From positions 510,894 through 574,893 of the forward strand of contig NZ_JAEPPI010000003.1 of assembly GCF_017641085.1 (NCBI RefSeq): DNA of 64,000 bases. Reading direction: 5' to 3'. This DNA is from Gracilimonas sp. (lineage in GTDB: Bacteria; Bacteroidota; Rhodothermia; Balneolales; Balneolaceae). The notes beneath the pieces were generated by a model. It searched no databases and was not told the origin of the DNA. It saw nothing but the letters and a program-made list of their open reading frames with translations. Position numbers and translations under genes: made by a program. Of the stretch, positions 21,705-30,593 are shown piece after piece (position 1 is the stretch's first letter; each line of letters opens with the position of its first letter).

Positions 21705-22103
21705 ATGAAGACAGTTATAACCGTTTTAGCTGTAGTAGCTTTAGCCGTGGTACTATTCATTAGTTTTAACTCAAAGAAAGCCGGCCCGGACAATTCGACA
21801 CTACAACCTGAGTCCTTCAAACAAAAGCATCAGGAGACGCCGGGCGTAGTCATTGATGTACGCACAAAAGATGAATTCAACAGCGGTCATCTTGCCTTGG
21901 CAGATCATAACTTTGATTTGCTGAACGGAGATTTCCAATCTAAGCTGGATAGCCTGGACAAGAACGAAACCTACTATCTTTACTGCCGCTCAGGTAATCG
22001 AAGTGGACAAGCTACCCGGCTGATGAAAGAAAACGGTTTCGAAAAGGTGTATAACATTGGTGGCTTTAGTACACTTGCCAATTCCGGATTGGAAGTGAAT
22101 TAG
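21705..22103 (+). CDS. Membrane-anchored rhodanese
   Basis: This 132-residue protein has an N-terminal hydrophobic segment (residues 3-21) acting as signal or anchor. One rhodanese domain follows, with active cysteine C94 in YCRSGNRSG. It would transfer sulfane sulfur on the periplasmic side. It ends the sulfur operon, 17 bases after tauE. The anchor suggests that it handles thiosulfate or polysulfide before import. Confidence 0.87.
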   Translation: MKTVITVLAVVALAVVLFISFNSKKAGPDNSTLQPESFKQKHQETPGVVIDVRTKDEFNSGHLALADHNFDLLNGDFQSKLDSLDKNETYYLYCRSGNRSGQATRLMKENGFEKVYNIGGFSTLANSGLEVN

Positions 22104-22117
22104 ATTGGCAAAGGGTC

Positions 22118-22258
22118 ATCCATCACCCCGTTTCTGCTTCGACCTATGCATTTCGGGCTTTAGAAGGAAAACGGAATGATGGATCTTCCTTACAAACCAT
22201 CATTCGGCTCGGTTAAAGTAAGCTCAATTCCTGAAAAAATGGAGAGCCGGGTGATGGT
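22118..22258. repeat. Two hairpins with related arms between convergent genes
   Basis: A first imperfect stem pairs about 22118-22140 (ATCCATCACCCCG...) with 22163-22184 (...CGGAATGATGGAT). A second pairs 22196-22210 (ACCATCATTCGGCTC) with 22244-22258 (GAGCCGGGTGATGGT). The arms share the CCATCA word and differ by compensating C/T changes. They lie between the rhodanese gene and the convergent tag gene, a usual place for a bidirectional terminator or dispersed palindromic repeat. Confidence 0.6.
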
Positions 22259-22265
22259 GGAGCTA

Positions 22266-22835
22266 CTATTTCAGCTCTTTATACCTAAAACAATCCACCG
22301 TATGATCCATCACCAGTCCACAAGCCTGCATGTGAGCGTACATAATGGTGCTACCGGTAAACTTGAATCCCCGTTTTTTTAAATCTTTAGCCAAAGCATC
22401 GGATTCTTTAGTGGTAGCAGGTACTTCTTTCATGCTTTTCCAGTGATTGATAATCGGTTCACCCCCAACAAAACCCCAGATATAGTTGTCGAAACTGCCG
22501 AACTCTTCCTGTATTTCAAGAAAGTACTGCGCGTTGGTCACGGCCGACCTCACCTTTAACTTGTTGCGGATAATGCCTTCAAACCGGAGCAGATCCTGAA
22601 TTTTTTCTTCATCGAACCGGGCGACTTTTTCCGGGTTGAAATCCGCAAATGCCTGCTGGTAACCATCTCGTCTTTTAAGGATGGTTGACCAGCTTAAACC
22701 GGCCTGAGCTCCTTCCAGAATCAGGAACTCAAAATGGGTTTTATCATCATGAACCGGAACACCCCATTCCTCGTCATGATAGGTTACGTATTCATCGAAT
22801 TGATCTTCAGCCCATCCACAGCGTTTTACACTCAT
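22266..22835 (-). CDS. tag: DNA-3-methyladenine glycosylase I
   Basis: This 189-residue protein shows the Tag family pattern: an N-terminal zinc-binding cysteine in RCGW, then YHDEEWGVP, RRDGYQQAF and the C-terminal zinc ligands in MQACGLVMDH...C. It excises 3-methyladenine from alkylated DNA. Length is normal. It is convergent with the sulfur operon and probably transcribed alone. Confidence 0.92.
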   Translation of the reverse strand: MSVKRCGWAEDQFDEYVTYHDEEWGVPVHDDKTHFEFLILEGAQAGLSWSTILKRRDGYQQAFADFNPEKVARFDEEKIQDLLRFEGIIRNKLKVRSAVTNAQYFLEIQEEFGSFDNYIWGFVGGEPIINHWKSMKEVPATTKESDALAKDLKKRGFKFTGSTIMYAHMQACGLVMDHTVDCFRYKELK

Positions 22836-22945
22836 TGCATGTATATTTAGTGTTGCGTTAAGTTTTAAGAAATTATAAAAGAGTTTATTTATTTCTACCT
22901 TAACTATTTAATCACTCACTCACTCATTTCAAACTTTTATTATTT

Positions 22946-25747
22946 ATGCATTGGAAAGAAACTGTCCGTGATCTTGCTGAAAGCAGCGGGATCAGCCAAA
23001 GCTTATCAAAGAGAGTTATTAACCTCACCGAGATTTTGGAGGAAATCGCCGTCCGGCAACATGGCGAAGAGTTAGTTGAAAAACTCGGAAGGCTCCCCCT
23101 TGAAAGTGTAAATGCCCTGGATGAAGGAGATGAGGAAGCACTTAAATCCCTTCAGAAAGAAATGAGCGGGATGTCGCTGCAGGAAATCAAGGAAGTGCTG
23201 CGCATGTACACCACCTTTTTTCATCTTGTGAACTCGCTGGAGCAATACGAAATCAGCAGGGTAAACCGAAGCCGGGAGTTTGAGGAAACCCCGGAATCGC
23301 CCCGAAAGGAGAGTATTGCCGAAGCGGTGTACAGGCTGAAGGAAGAGGGATGCAGCTACGAAGAGGCCCTGGATGTTTTTCAACAGATGGATATACAGCC
23401 TACTATCACGGCGCACCCAACTGAAGCGCGCAGAAGAAGTGTTTTGCTGAAACAGCAGGAGCTGGCTTCGATGATTTCACGATTGGGAGACAGTGACATC
23501 ACCCCGGACGAGAAAATTGATTTGCGACGCGAGATCCTGAATGTGCTGAATCTGCTTCTGTTGACAGATGAAGTCCGAGCGGAACGCTTATCGGTAGAGG
23601 ATGAGGTGGAGAACGGGTTGTTCTATTTTACGCATTCCATCTGGGATTCCATTCCAATTTTATACCGGGATATTCGACAGGCATTTGATACCTATTACAA
23701 TGAACGCCCGGAAGTCCCTATCGTGCTGAAATATCGCTCCTGGATTGGAAGCGACAGAGACGGAAATCCGAACGTGACCTCAAGCGTAACCTGGGAAACG
23801 GTTATTCAGCAGCGCCGAACTGTGCTGAGTAAGTTTTTAAAAGATCTGAATGAGCTACGAAGATATCTGAGCGTTTCCAATAAGCAGGGAACCGTTTCTG
23901 ATGCACTTAAAGAATCCCTGAAAGAAGACGAGAAGGAATTCCCGATTTCTGAGCGGATCAGTCGCCGTTATGTTCATGAGCTGTATCGCCGCAAGGTGGT
24001 TCATGTCATGGAGAAGGTTCAGTATCTGTTGGATGCCCTTGACGGAGATAAGAAAGATATTCTGGAAAAATCTCAGAAATATACTGCGTCGGAGTTTATA
24101 GCTGACCTGGAGCTGATTAAAGAAAGCCTGGTCGAAAATGGCCTGCCCGGACTTTCTCAGCAGGGCAAACTTCAGGATATGATCATCCGCGCCAGAACCT
24201 TTGGGTTTCATTTAAGTGCTTTGGATATCCGACAGCACAGTAGCTTGCATGAAGAAACAGTGGCGGAGCTGCTTTCTCAGGCTAACGTGGTTGAGAAATA
24301 CGGTGAACTCGGCGAAGATGAAAAAATAGATATTTTGGTTCAGGAGCTTTCGAATCCCCGCCCGCTCAGCCCTATTAAGAGTGAACGCTCGGAAATAGCC
24401 AGCCGGGTAATGACGGTGTTTGAGGAAATTGGTGATATGCTGTCGCTGAACCCTGACACATTTGGTAGTTACATCATCAGTATGACGCATGGTATCAGCG
24501 ATATGCTGGAAGTGATGCTGATTGCAAAAGAATCAGGATTATGGAGCCTCACAAAAGGAGAGGTTGACAGCCAGCTGGATATTGTTCCGCTTTTTGAGAC
24601 CATTGAAGATCTCGAAAATAGTGCGGACTTGATGGGGCAAATGTACGAACACGACCTTTTTGCCCGGCATCTGAAATCAAGGGATAACTTCCAGGAAATT
24701 ATGCTGGGTTATTCTGACAGCAACAAAGACGGTGGTTACTGGATGGCCAACTGGGCATTGAATAAGGCTCAGTATGAACTTGGAACGGTTTGCCGTAAAC
24801 ATGAAGTTGATTTCAGGTTATTTCACGGAAGGGGAGGAACTGTTGGCCGGGGCGGAGGTCAGTCGAACCAGGCCATTGTAGCCATGCCGGCGGTTGCCAA
24901 TAATGGGCGTATTCGTTTTACGGAGCAGGGCGAGGTGATTTCGTTCAGGTATATGTTATCATCGATCACCCATCGGCACCTTGAGCAAATTGTGAATGCC
25001 ATGACCAAAGTAACGATGGCGCAATATTCTGAGGCGCCCGGTTACTTATCCGGCAAGGCAGAGGAACGTGAAATTATCGAGACCCTGGCCGCATCTTCGA
25101 TGAAAGCATACCGAAACCTGATTGACGATCCGGATTTCTGGAATTGGTATTCCGGAATCACCCCGATTGAACACATTGGCAAGTTACCGATAGCCTCCCG
25201 TCCGGTATCACGAGGATCATCGGATTCCATGACTTTTGATACCCTGAGAGCCATTCCATGGGTATTTGCCTGGACTCAGGTACGCTATAATACTCCGGGT
25301 TGGTACGGCATAGCAGAAGGGCTGGAAGCTGCTAAAGAGAAGAATAGTCAGGCATTGGAAGTCCTGAAAAAATGGAACAAGGAGTGGACATTTTTCCGGA
25401 CGGTGTTGAACAACTCACAGCGGGAAATGGCCCGAACGCATTTGCCAACTTCAGATTTATACAATACCAAGCCTTCAAAATTCCATAAACTTTTAATTGA
25501 AAATTTCGAAAGAGCAGAAGATTGGGTCACCTCCATAACAGGTTATGAAAACATACTGGATCATAATAAAGTGATTCAGAATTCGATATTGTTTAGAAAC
25601 CCATTTACCTATCCGCTCAATATTATTCAGGCAGAATTGTTATCAAGATGGAAGGATGCGGATGAGAAGGAACAAAAAGAAGAACTGACAGAGGTTTTAT
25701 TCCTGAACATTAACGGAATTGCCGCTGCAATGCAGAGTACCGGCTAA
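22946..25747 (+). CDS. ppc: Phosphoenolpyruvate carboxylase
   Basis: This 933-residue enzyme carboxylates PEP to oxaloacetate, refilling the TCA cycle. It has the catalytic histidine motif TAHPTEARRRS near residue 157, GSDRDGNPNVT, the GYSDSNKDGGYW loop and HGRGGTVGRGGG. The C-terminus ends in a degenerate form (NGIAAAMQSTG) of the QNTG allosteric tail, so aspartate inhibition may be changed. It is transcribed divergently from tag and upstream of ilvE. Confidence 0.95.
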   Translation: MHWKETVRDLAESSGISQSLSKRVINLTEILEEIAVRQHGEELVEKLGRLPLESVNALDEGDEEALKSLQKEMSGMSLQEIKEVLRMYTTFFHLVNSLEQYEISRVNRSREFEETPESPRKESIAEAVYRLKEEGCSYEEALDVFQQMDIQPTITAHPTEARRRSVLLKQQELASMISRLGDSDITPDEKIDLRREILNVLNLLLLTDEVRAERLSVEDEVENGLFYFTHSIWDSIPILYRDIRQAFDTYYNERPEVPIVLKYRSWIGSDRDGNPNVTSSVTWETVIQQRRTVLSKFLKDLNELRRYLSVSNKQGTVSDALKESLKEDEKEFPISERISRRYVHELYRRKVVHVMEKVQYLLDALDGDKKDILEKSQKYTASEFIADLELIKESLVENGLPGLSQQGKLQDMIIRARTFGFHLSALDIRQHSSLHEETVAELLSQANVVEKYGELGEDEKIDILVQELSNPRPLSPIKSERSEIASRVMTVFEEIGDMLSLNPDTFGSYIISMTHGISDMLEVMLIAKESGLWSLTKGEVDSQLDIVPLFETIEDLENSADLMGQMYEHDLFARHLKSRDNFQEIMLGYSDSNKDGGYWMANWALNKAQYELGTVCRKHEVDFRLFHGRGGTVGRGGGQSNQAIVAMPAVANNGRIRFTEQGEVISFRYMLSSITHRHLEQIVNAMTKVTMAQYSEAPGYLSGKAEEREIIETLAASSMKAYRNLIDDPDFWNWYSGITPIEHIGKLPIASRPVSRGSSDSMTFDTLRAIPWVFAWTQVRYNTPGWYGIAEGLEAAKEKNSQALEVLKKWNKEWTFFRTVLNNSQREMARTHLPTSDLYNTKPSKFHKLLIENFERAEDWVTSITGYENILDHNKVIQNSILFRNPFTYPLNIIQAELLSRWKDADEKEQKEELTEVLFLNINGIAAAMQSTG

Positions 25748-25815
25748 AGGTTACTAAAAAAATAATTAACGCAGGGCGCTCTGTTATTTAACCCGAAACG
25801 TGTTATTTTAAGAGT

Positions 25816-26907
25816 ATGATGAACGAGATAATTTCAAGCACCAATATCACAGTACATCCAACGGAACAAAGCCGCATTCATGAGGTTGATTTTAATAACC
25901 TTGTGTTCGGTAAGAAGTTTTCGGACCATATGTTCGAAATGAAGTTTTCAGAAGGCGAGTGGAATGAGCCTGTGATTAAACCTTTTGGGACTTTTGAAGT
26001 TACCCCGGCCTCTAACGTGCTACATTACGGGCAGGCTGTTTTTGAAGGGATGAAGGCATTTTATGTGGATGAAAACACGGTGAACATTTATCGCCCGGAA
26101 ACGCATCACGAACGGTTCAATCATTCCTGTCGCAGAATGTGTATCCCGGAAACCAGTTACGAGACTTTTATTGATGCTCTGGAAACACTGATTCGCTTAG
26201 ATCATCAATGGGTGCCCAAGAAAAACGGTACGGCGCTATACATCAGGCCGTTTATTTTTGCTTCAGACAACCTGCTTGCCGCCCGTTCATCCGATAAATT
26301 TACGTACCAGATTATTACCTCACCGGTTGGCGCCTATTACGCAGAAGGCTTTAACCCCGTTTCACTGACCACACCCGAAAAATATGTACGTGCGGTTGTA
26401 GGCGGAACCGGAAATGTAAAAACGGCCGGAAATTACGCCGCCAGTTTTCTTCCGGCTCAAAAGGCCAAAGAAAAAGGCTTTACACAGGTACTCTGGTTAG
26501 ACGCCAAAGAGCAGAAATATATTGAGGAAGTGGGGACTATGAACATTCACTTCCTGATTGGCGACACATTGATTACTCCGGGACTTAATGGTTCTATCCT
26601 TCCAGGTGTTACCCGCCGTTCGGTGATTGCTTTAGCCAAAGAATGGGGCTACAACGTTGAAGAACGCAAGATTTCAATTGATGAGGTTTTTGAGGCCTAT
26701 GAGGACGGAAGCCTGAAAGAAGTTTTTGGTTCAGGTACCGCAGCGGTTGTATCTCCGGTTGGCCTGATTGAGCACAATGGAAAAACTATAGAGCTGGATC
26801 GGGAGAAGCCCGGCGAATTTGCCCAGAAATGCTTCAACGAAATTACCGATATCCAGTACGGTCGAAAAGATGATCAGTTTGGCTGGGTGCATCCTGTAAA
26901 CATTTAG
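25816..26907 (+). CDS. ilvE: Branched-chain amino acid aminotransferase
   Basis: This 363-residue PLP enzyme is a class IV type II BCAT. The motif GGTGNVKTAGNYAASF carries the PLP lysine K202, followed by EEVGTMN and GVTRRSVIALA. It makes or breaks down valine, leucine and isoleucine with glutamate or 2-oxoglutarate. ATG codons at 25816 and 25819 are both possible starts. The crcB gene begins two bases after its stop, so the pair is one transcript. Confidence 0.94.
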   Translation: MMNEIISSTNITVHPTEQSRIHEVDFNNLVFGKKFSDHMFEMKFSEGEWNEPVIKPFGTFEVTPASNVLHYGQAVFEGMKAFYVDENTVNIYRPETHHERFNHSCRRMCIPETSYETFIDALETLIRLDHQWVPKKNGTALYIRPFIFASDNLLAARSSDKFTYQIITSPVGAYYAEGFNPVSLTTPEKYVRAVVGGTGNVKTAGNYAASFLPAQKAKEKGFTQVLWLDAKEQKYIEEVGTMNIHFLIGDTLITPGLNGSILPGVTRRSVIALAKEWGYNVEERKISIDEVFEAYEDGSLKEVFGSGTAAVVSPVGLIEHNGKTIELDREKPGEFAQKCFNEITDIQYGRKDDQFGWVHPVNI

Positions 26908-26908
26908 G

Positions 26909-27298
26909 ATGAATATAGACTGGATTAAGGTTTTAGCAGTAGGCACCGGCGGGTTTGTCGGAGCGGCTGCCCGGTATCTGCTTTCCTTGTTTACCCAATC
27001 CCAATTTCCGGACAGTTCATTTCCATATGGTACGGCATTGGTGAATCTGCTGGGGTGTCTTCTGATTGGTTTCTTAGCCGGGTTGTTCGAAATGAAGTCA
27101 TGGGTTAATCCGGAGTTCCGGCTGTTTATATTTGTGGGGATTCTCGGCGGCTTTACGACCTTTTCTACCTTTTCCCACGAAACTTTTCTGCTGTGGGAAA
27201 ACAGTAAGCTTCTGCTGAGTTTCTTGAATCTTGGGCTTCAGGTAGTGTTAGGTCTCTTCTTTGTTTGGCTGGGTTATCAAGTAGTCAGGCTTTTCTAA
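26909..27298 (+). CDS. crcB: Fluoride channel CrcB/Fluc
   Basis: This 129-residue protein has four transmembrane segments and the family signatures GAAARYLLS, GTALVNLLGC and GGFTTFSTFSHE. Fluc proteins form antiparallel dimers that release fluoride from the cell. It directly follows ilvE, leaving no room for a fluoride riboswitch, so it is probably expressed with ilvE. Its stop overlaps the convergent dehydrogenase gene by four bases. Confidence 0.93.
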   Translation: MNIDWIKVLAVGTGGFVGAAARYLLSLFTQSQFPDSSFPYGTALVNLLGCLLIGFLAGLFEMKSWVNPEFRLFIFVGILGGFTTFSTFSHETFLLWENSKLLLSFLNLGLQVVLGLFFVWLGYQVVRLF

Positions 27299-28224
27299 TA
27301 TCCCTTTTCCCGATCCACTTCATACAACATATCCATACCGGATAAAGCACGTTTATAATTCTCAATGATCACTTCGGCCGCTTCTTTGGCTGGAGTTATG
27401 GCCGCAATATGAGGGGTGATCATGATATTATCCCGGTTCCAAAAGGGATGGTTCTCCGGCAACGGCTCTGTTTCAAAAACATCCAGGCAGGCTCCCTCAA
27501 GGTTATCGGTATCCAAAGCGTAGATCAAATCTTCTTCCACCAAATGACTTCCTCTGCCCACGTTAATCAGGTAGCCGGGTTTCTGAAGTTTTTTAAACAC
27601 TTCAAGATCCAGGATTCCTTCCGTCTCATCAGTAAGAGGTAGCAAGTTGACCAGGATTTTCGTTTGCCCCAGAAAGTCATCGAGTTCTTTATTTCCGGCA
27701 AAAGATTGCAAACCCTCAAGGTCTTTTTTTGAAAGCGACCAGCTATTCACGATATATCCTTGTTGCAACAATAATGTTGCAACAGTTAATCCCATTTCTC
27801 CCATCCCCATAATTCCTATAGGGGCATGCTTTTTAGGTATAGAGCTCTGAGGCTCCCATTTTGCGGTTCTTCTTTGATCGGCATAGGTGATTGTATGCAA
27901 CCGGTAATTGGTAATGGCATTCAAAATATACTCCGCCATTTGGTCTTTGAGGGAGCTTGTAATCAAACGACAAATGTTTACATCCTCAGAAAGATCTTCA
28001 TCGTTTAATAAGTGATTGACCCCGGCGCCCAGCGAAGATACTGCCCGTAGGTTTGGGTAGCTGTCGAGTACATGCTTTGGATGGTTCCAGCAAACGGCAA
28101 ATTGAACCCGCTCCTTATTTTCTACACGCGGCCAGATTTCTACATCCAGGTTAGGGTCTTTTTCCAGAAGAGCTTTTTTCAGGGAAGTAAAATCTCGGTT
28201 TTTGGCTACCAGTAAAAGGGACAT
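27295..28224 (-). CDS. ghrA: D-2-hydroxyacid dehydrogenase, glyoxylate/hydroxypyruvate reductase A type
   Basis: This 309-residue NAD(P)-dependent enzyme has the Rossmann motif GIMGMGEMG near residue 138. The catalytic arginine is in NVGRGSHLVEEDL, and the acid/histidine pair in FETEPLPENHPFWNRDN...TPHIAA. The sequence is closest to the GhrA branch, which reduces glyoxylate and hydroxypyruvate. Substrate choice is inferred from the branch. It is tail-to-tail with crcB. Confidence 0.85.
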   Translation of the reverse strand: MSLLLVAKNRDFTSLKKALLEKDPNLDVEIWPRVENKERVQFAVCWNHPKHVLDSYPNLRAVSSLGAGVNHLLNDEDLSEDVNICRLITSSLKDQMAEYILNAITNYRLHTITYADQRRTAKWEPQSSIPKKHAPIGIMGMGEMGLTVATLLLQQGYIVNSWSLSKKDLEGLQSFAGNKELDDFLGQTKILVNLLPLTDETEGILDLEVFKKLQKPGYLINVGRGSHLVEEDLIYALDTDNLEGACLDVFETEPLPENHPFWNRDNIMITPHIAAITPAKEAAEVIIENYKRALSGMDMLYEVDREKGY

Positions 28225-28294
28225 GAATCTGCTTATTGATTATTGAACGTAAAGATAGCGATTAGGGGATTGTTTTGTAAGGTGAATGAATGAC

Positions 28295-28434
28295 GACCAA
28301 CGACCAACGACCAATGACCAATGACTAATGACCAATGACCAATGACCAATGACCAATGACCAAAAACTAATAACGAATAACGAATAACGAATAACGAATA
28401 ACGAATAACGATTAACGATTAACGATTAACGAAT
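28295..28434. repeat. Twenty tandem heptamers between dehydrogenase and NUDIX genes
   Basis: Twenty contiguous 7-base units run without interruption: GACCAAC twice, then GACCAAT (with one GACTAAT), GACCAAA, AACTAAT, AACGAAT five times, AACGATT three times and AACGAAT. The sequence changes gradually along the array while the period stays at seven. The last units enter the NUDIX gene and encode its C-terminus (VNR and stop). There is no spacer pattern, so it is not a CRISPR. The rest of the 28225-28294 gap shows nothing recognisable. Confidence 0.9.
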
Positions 28435-29060
28435 TCCTTATATAGTTCAACCAATTCGCTCATCATCATGGCGGTGGCTCCCCATAAAGGGACACGATGA
28501 ATATTCCAGAAAGGAACTCGATAAGGGGTACCTCGTAAATCCCATTCTTCTTCCACACGGTTGTGTTCTTTGATTAAGTCGGAGACCGGGACAGTGATGA
28601 TTTCATCTACTTCGTTCGGGTTGGGGGTGAACGACTGCTCTTCGTTTAGAAAAGCAATAACCGGGGTTACCATGTTATCCGAGTGTCCCACGTACAGCGG
28701 GGTTAGTTGTCCGATAATTTCAACCTGACCGGTGTGTAACCCAATTTCTTCCTGAGCCTCCCGCAGAGCGGTTTCTTCTATGCTTTCATCACCTTCCTTA
28801 CCACCCCCGGGAAAGCTTAGTTGTCCGCCATGATTAATAGACTCGGTGCGCAGGGTTAGCAGGACTTCCAGCTCTTCCTTCCAAGCTATAAATGGAACCA
28901 AAACACTGCTGTTTCTGAAATCATCATGTGCAGGCTCGTAATGCGTTTTATTTGGTTTCCCGTTTTTTGGGTGAGGGGCCATAATTCGCTGGGCATCTCT
29001 ACCCGGTAATGAACCAATTAAACGAGATTGTAAAAATTTTTTAAAATTTTCTTGTAACAT
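28419..29060 (-). CDS. NUDIX hydrolase, CoA pyrophosphatase type
   Basis: The ATG at 29060 gives 213 residues (MLQENFKKFLQSRL); an upstream in-frame extension to 29111 is probably not translated. The NUDIX box is clear: GGGKEGDESIEETALREAQEEIG, here broken by text as GGGKEGDES / IEETALREAQEEIG. The preceding LSFPGG matches the CoA pyrophosphatase (NudL) subgroup, which cleaves CoA to 4'-phosphopantetheine and 3',5'-ADP. The last three residues and the stop are encoded by a tandem heptamer array. Confidence 0.85.
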   Translation of the reverse strand: MLQENFKKFLQSRLIGSLPGRDAQRIMAPHPKNGKPNKTHYEPAHDDFRNSSVLVPFIAWKEELEVLLTLRTESINHGGQLSFPGGGKEGDESIEETALREAQEEIGLHTGQVEIIGQLTPLYVGHSDNMVTPVIAFLNEEQSFTPNPNEVDEIITVPVSDLIKEHNRVEEEWDLRGTPYRVPFWNIHRVPLWGATAMMMSELVELYKEFVNR

Positions 29061-29229
29061 TAAGGGGGGTGTATTACTGTTGTATATGATGCGGTACAAA
29101 CAACATACCATTTATTTAAATAATCACTCTATAAATGTTGCTCTTCTTATGGGTGAATATAGTGTTGTAAGCCCGTCATTATTCTCATTTACTCGAAATC
29201 AATAGAATACTAATCAAACCTAAATTAAT

Positions 29230-30444
29230 ATGAATAGTAGAATAATATCTAAACTAACTACTGGGGCATTGGTACTTATGTTAATGGTAGTGGGGTGTCA
29301 AAATGTAACGGATGTTACAAACAATCCAGACTTACCCGGAGGAGATCAGATTATTGAAGGCCAATATATTGTGGTCATGCAGGCATCTGAAACCGCCCGA
29401 TACAAGCTTGGCAACACCTCACAAATTGAAGTTGCCCGGGATGCAATCATGAGTGATGCGCAAATTCCGGAAAGGGACGTTGTAGTTAAATACAATAATA
29501 CAATTGCAGGATTCACAGCTCAGCTTACTGATGAGCAAATCGCACGCCTGAATGCTAACAAAGGGGTGAAATACATCGAAAAAGACCGTGTAGTTTCTTT
29601 TGCACCTCCCGGATCTTGCTCTCCATGGCCTGGATGTAAAGATGGCGGTGATGACGATGGTGGTGGAAGTACCACTCAGGAAACGCCATATGGAATTACC
29701 CGTGTTAATGGCGGCGCTACTTATACAGGCAGTAATGTTGCGTGGATTCTTGATTCAGGTATTGATTTAGATCACCCGGATTTAAATGTAGATGCTTCCA
29801 GAGGCTTTAACGCCTTTACATCAGGCAGGGATGGTAAATCTTTAGATGATGGAAACGGTCATGGAACACACGTGGCAGGGACTATAGCAGCCATTGATAA
29901 TACAGAAGGTGTGATTGGTGTAGCAGCAGGAGCAACCGTAATTCCGGTTAAAGTTCTGGACAGCCGCGGAAGTGGTTCTTATTCTGGTGTAATTGCCGGT
30001 GTTGACCACGTTGGAGCAAACGGAAGTAAGGGAGATGTTGCTAACATGAGTTTAGGCGGACCAACTTCTCAGGCTCTTGATGATGCGGTGCTTGCGGCTT
30101 CACAAAACGGAATTAAATTTTCACTTGCCGCAGGTAATGAAGGCACTGATGCCAATAATTCATCTCCTGCCAGAGTAAACGGAAGTAACATAGTTACTAT
30201 TTCTGCTATGGACAGTAATGATAACTGGGCGTCTTTCTCGAACTACGGAAATCCTCCCGTTGATTATGCTGCACCGGGTGTAAGCATCACTTCTACCTGG
30301 AAAGATGGCGGATACAACACCATTAGCGGTACATCTATGGCGGCGCCACATGCAGCCGGTGTCCTGCTTCTTGGAAATGCCAGCACAGATGGGAATGTGA
30401 ATGGAGATCCGGATGGAAATGCAGACCCAATTATTGTGAACTAA
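29230..30444 (+). CDS. Subtilisin-like S8 serine protease lipoprotein
   Basis: This 404-residue protein has a lipoprotein signal with lipidation cysteine C23 (VVGC). An inhibitor I9 propeptide (about 43-125) and a Cys/Gly/Asp-rich linker follow. The S8 domain has D175 (LDSGIDLDHPD), H211 (GHGTHVAG), oxyanion N303 and S369 (SGTSMAAPHAAG). The closest overall type is the proteinase K/aqualysin group. It probably matures autocatalytically after export and is either tethered to the membrane or released when the propeptide is cut off. A strong terminator follows. Confidence 0.92.
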   Translation: MNSRIISKLTTGALVLMLMVVGCQNVTDVTNNPDLPGGDQIIEGQYIVVMQASETARYKLGNTSQIEVARDAIMSDAQIPERDVVVKYNNTIAGFTAQLTDEQIARLNANKGVKYIEKDRVVSFAPPGSCSPWPGCKDGGDDDGGGSTTQETPYGITRVNGGATYTGSNVAWILDSGIDLDHPDLNVDASRGFNAFTSGRDGKSLDDGNGHGTHVAGTIAAIDNTEGVIGVAAGATVIPVKVLDSRGSGSYSGVIAGVDHVGANGSKGDVANMSLGGPTSQALDDAVLAASQNGIKFSLAAGNEGTDANNSSPARVNGSNIVTISAMDSNDNWASFSNYGNPPVDYAAPGVSITSTWKDGGYNTISGTSMAAPHAAGVLLLGNASTDGNVNGDPDGNADPIIVN

Positions 30445-30466
30445 GTAGAGTTTAGTCACAAACTTC

Positions 30467-30506
30467 AAGCCCTCTTTTCGAAAGAAGAGAGGGCTTTATT
30501 TTTTTT
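30467..30506 (+). terminator. Rho-independent terminator after the S8 protease gene
   Basis: A 13-bp stem (AAGCCCTCTTTTC at 30467-30479 with GAAGAGAGGGCTT at 30484-30496, one G-T pair) with a four-base loop is followed by a T-rich run. It lies 23 bases past the stop codon. Confidence 0.93.
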
Positions 30507-30593
30507 GGTATCTATCTATTGTTTTTAAAGCTTATCTCATGTCCGTACTTTTAGGGCTCCGAAAAAAATTGATATTGAGTCACAAAATTATCC

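Noticed and set aside
26800-26910. Fluoride riboswitch before crcB
   Set aside because: crcB starts two bases after the ilvE stop, so the space is coding sequence.
28295-28434. CRISPR array
   Set aside because: The units are seven bases and touch each other with no spacers; there are no cas genes nearby.
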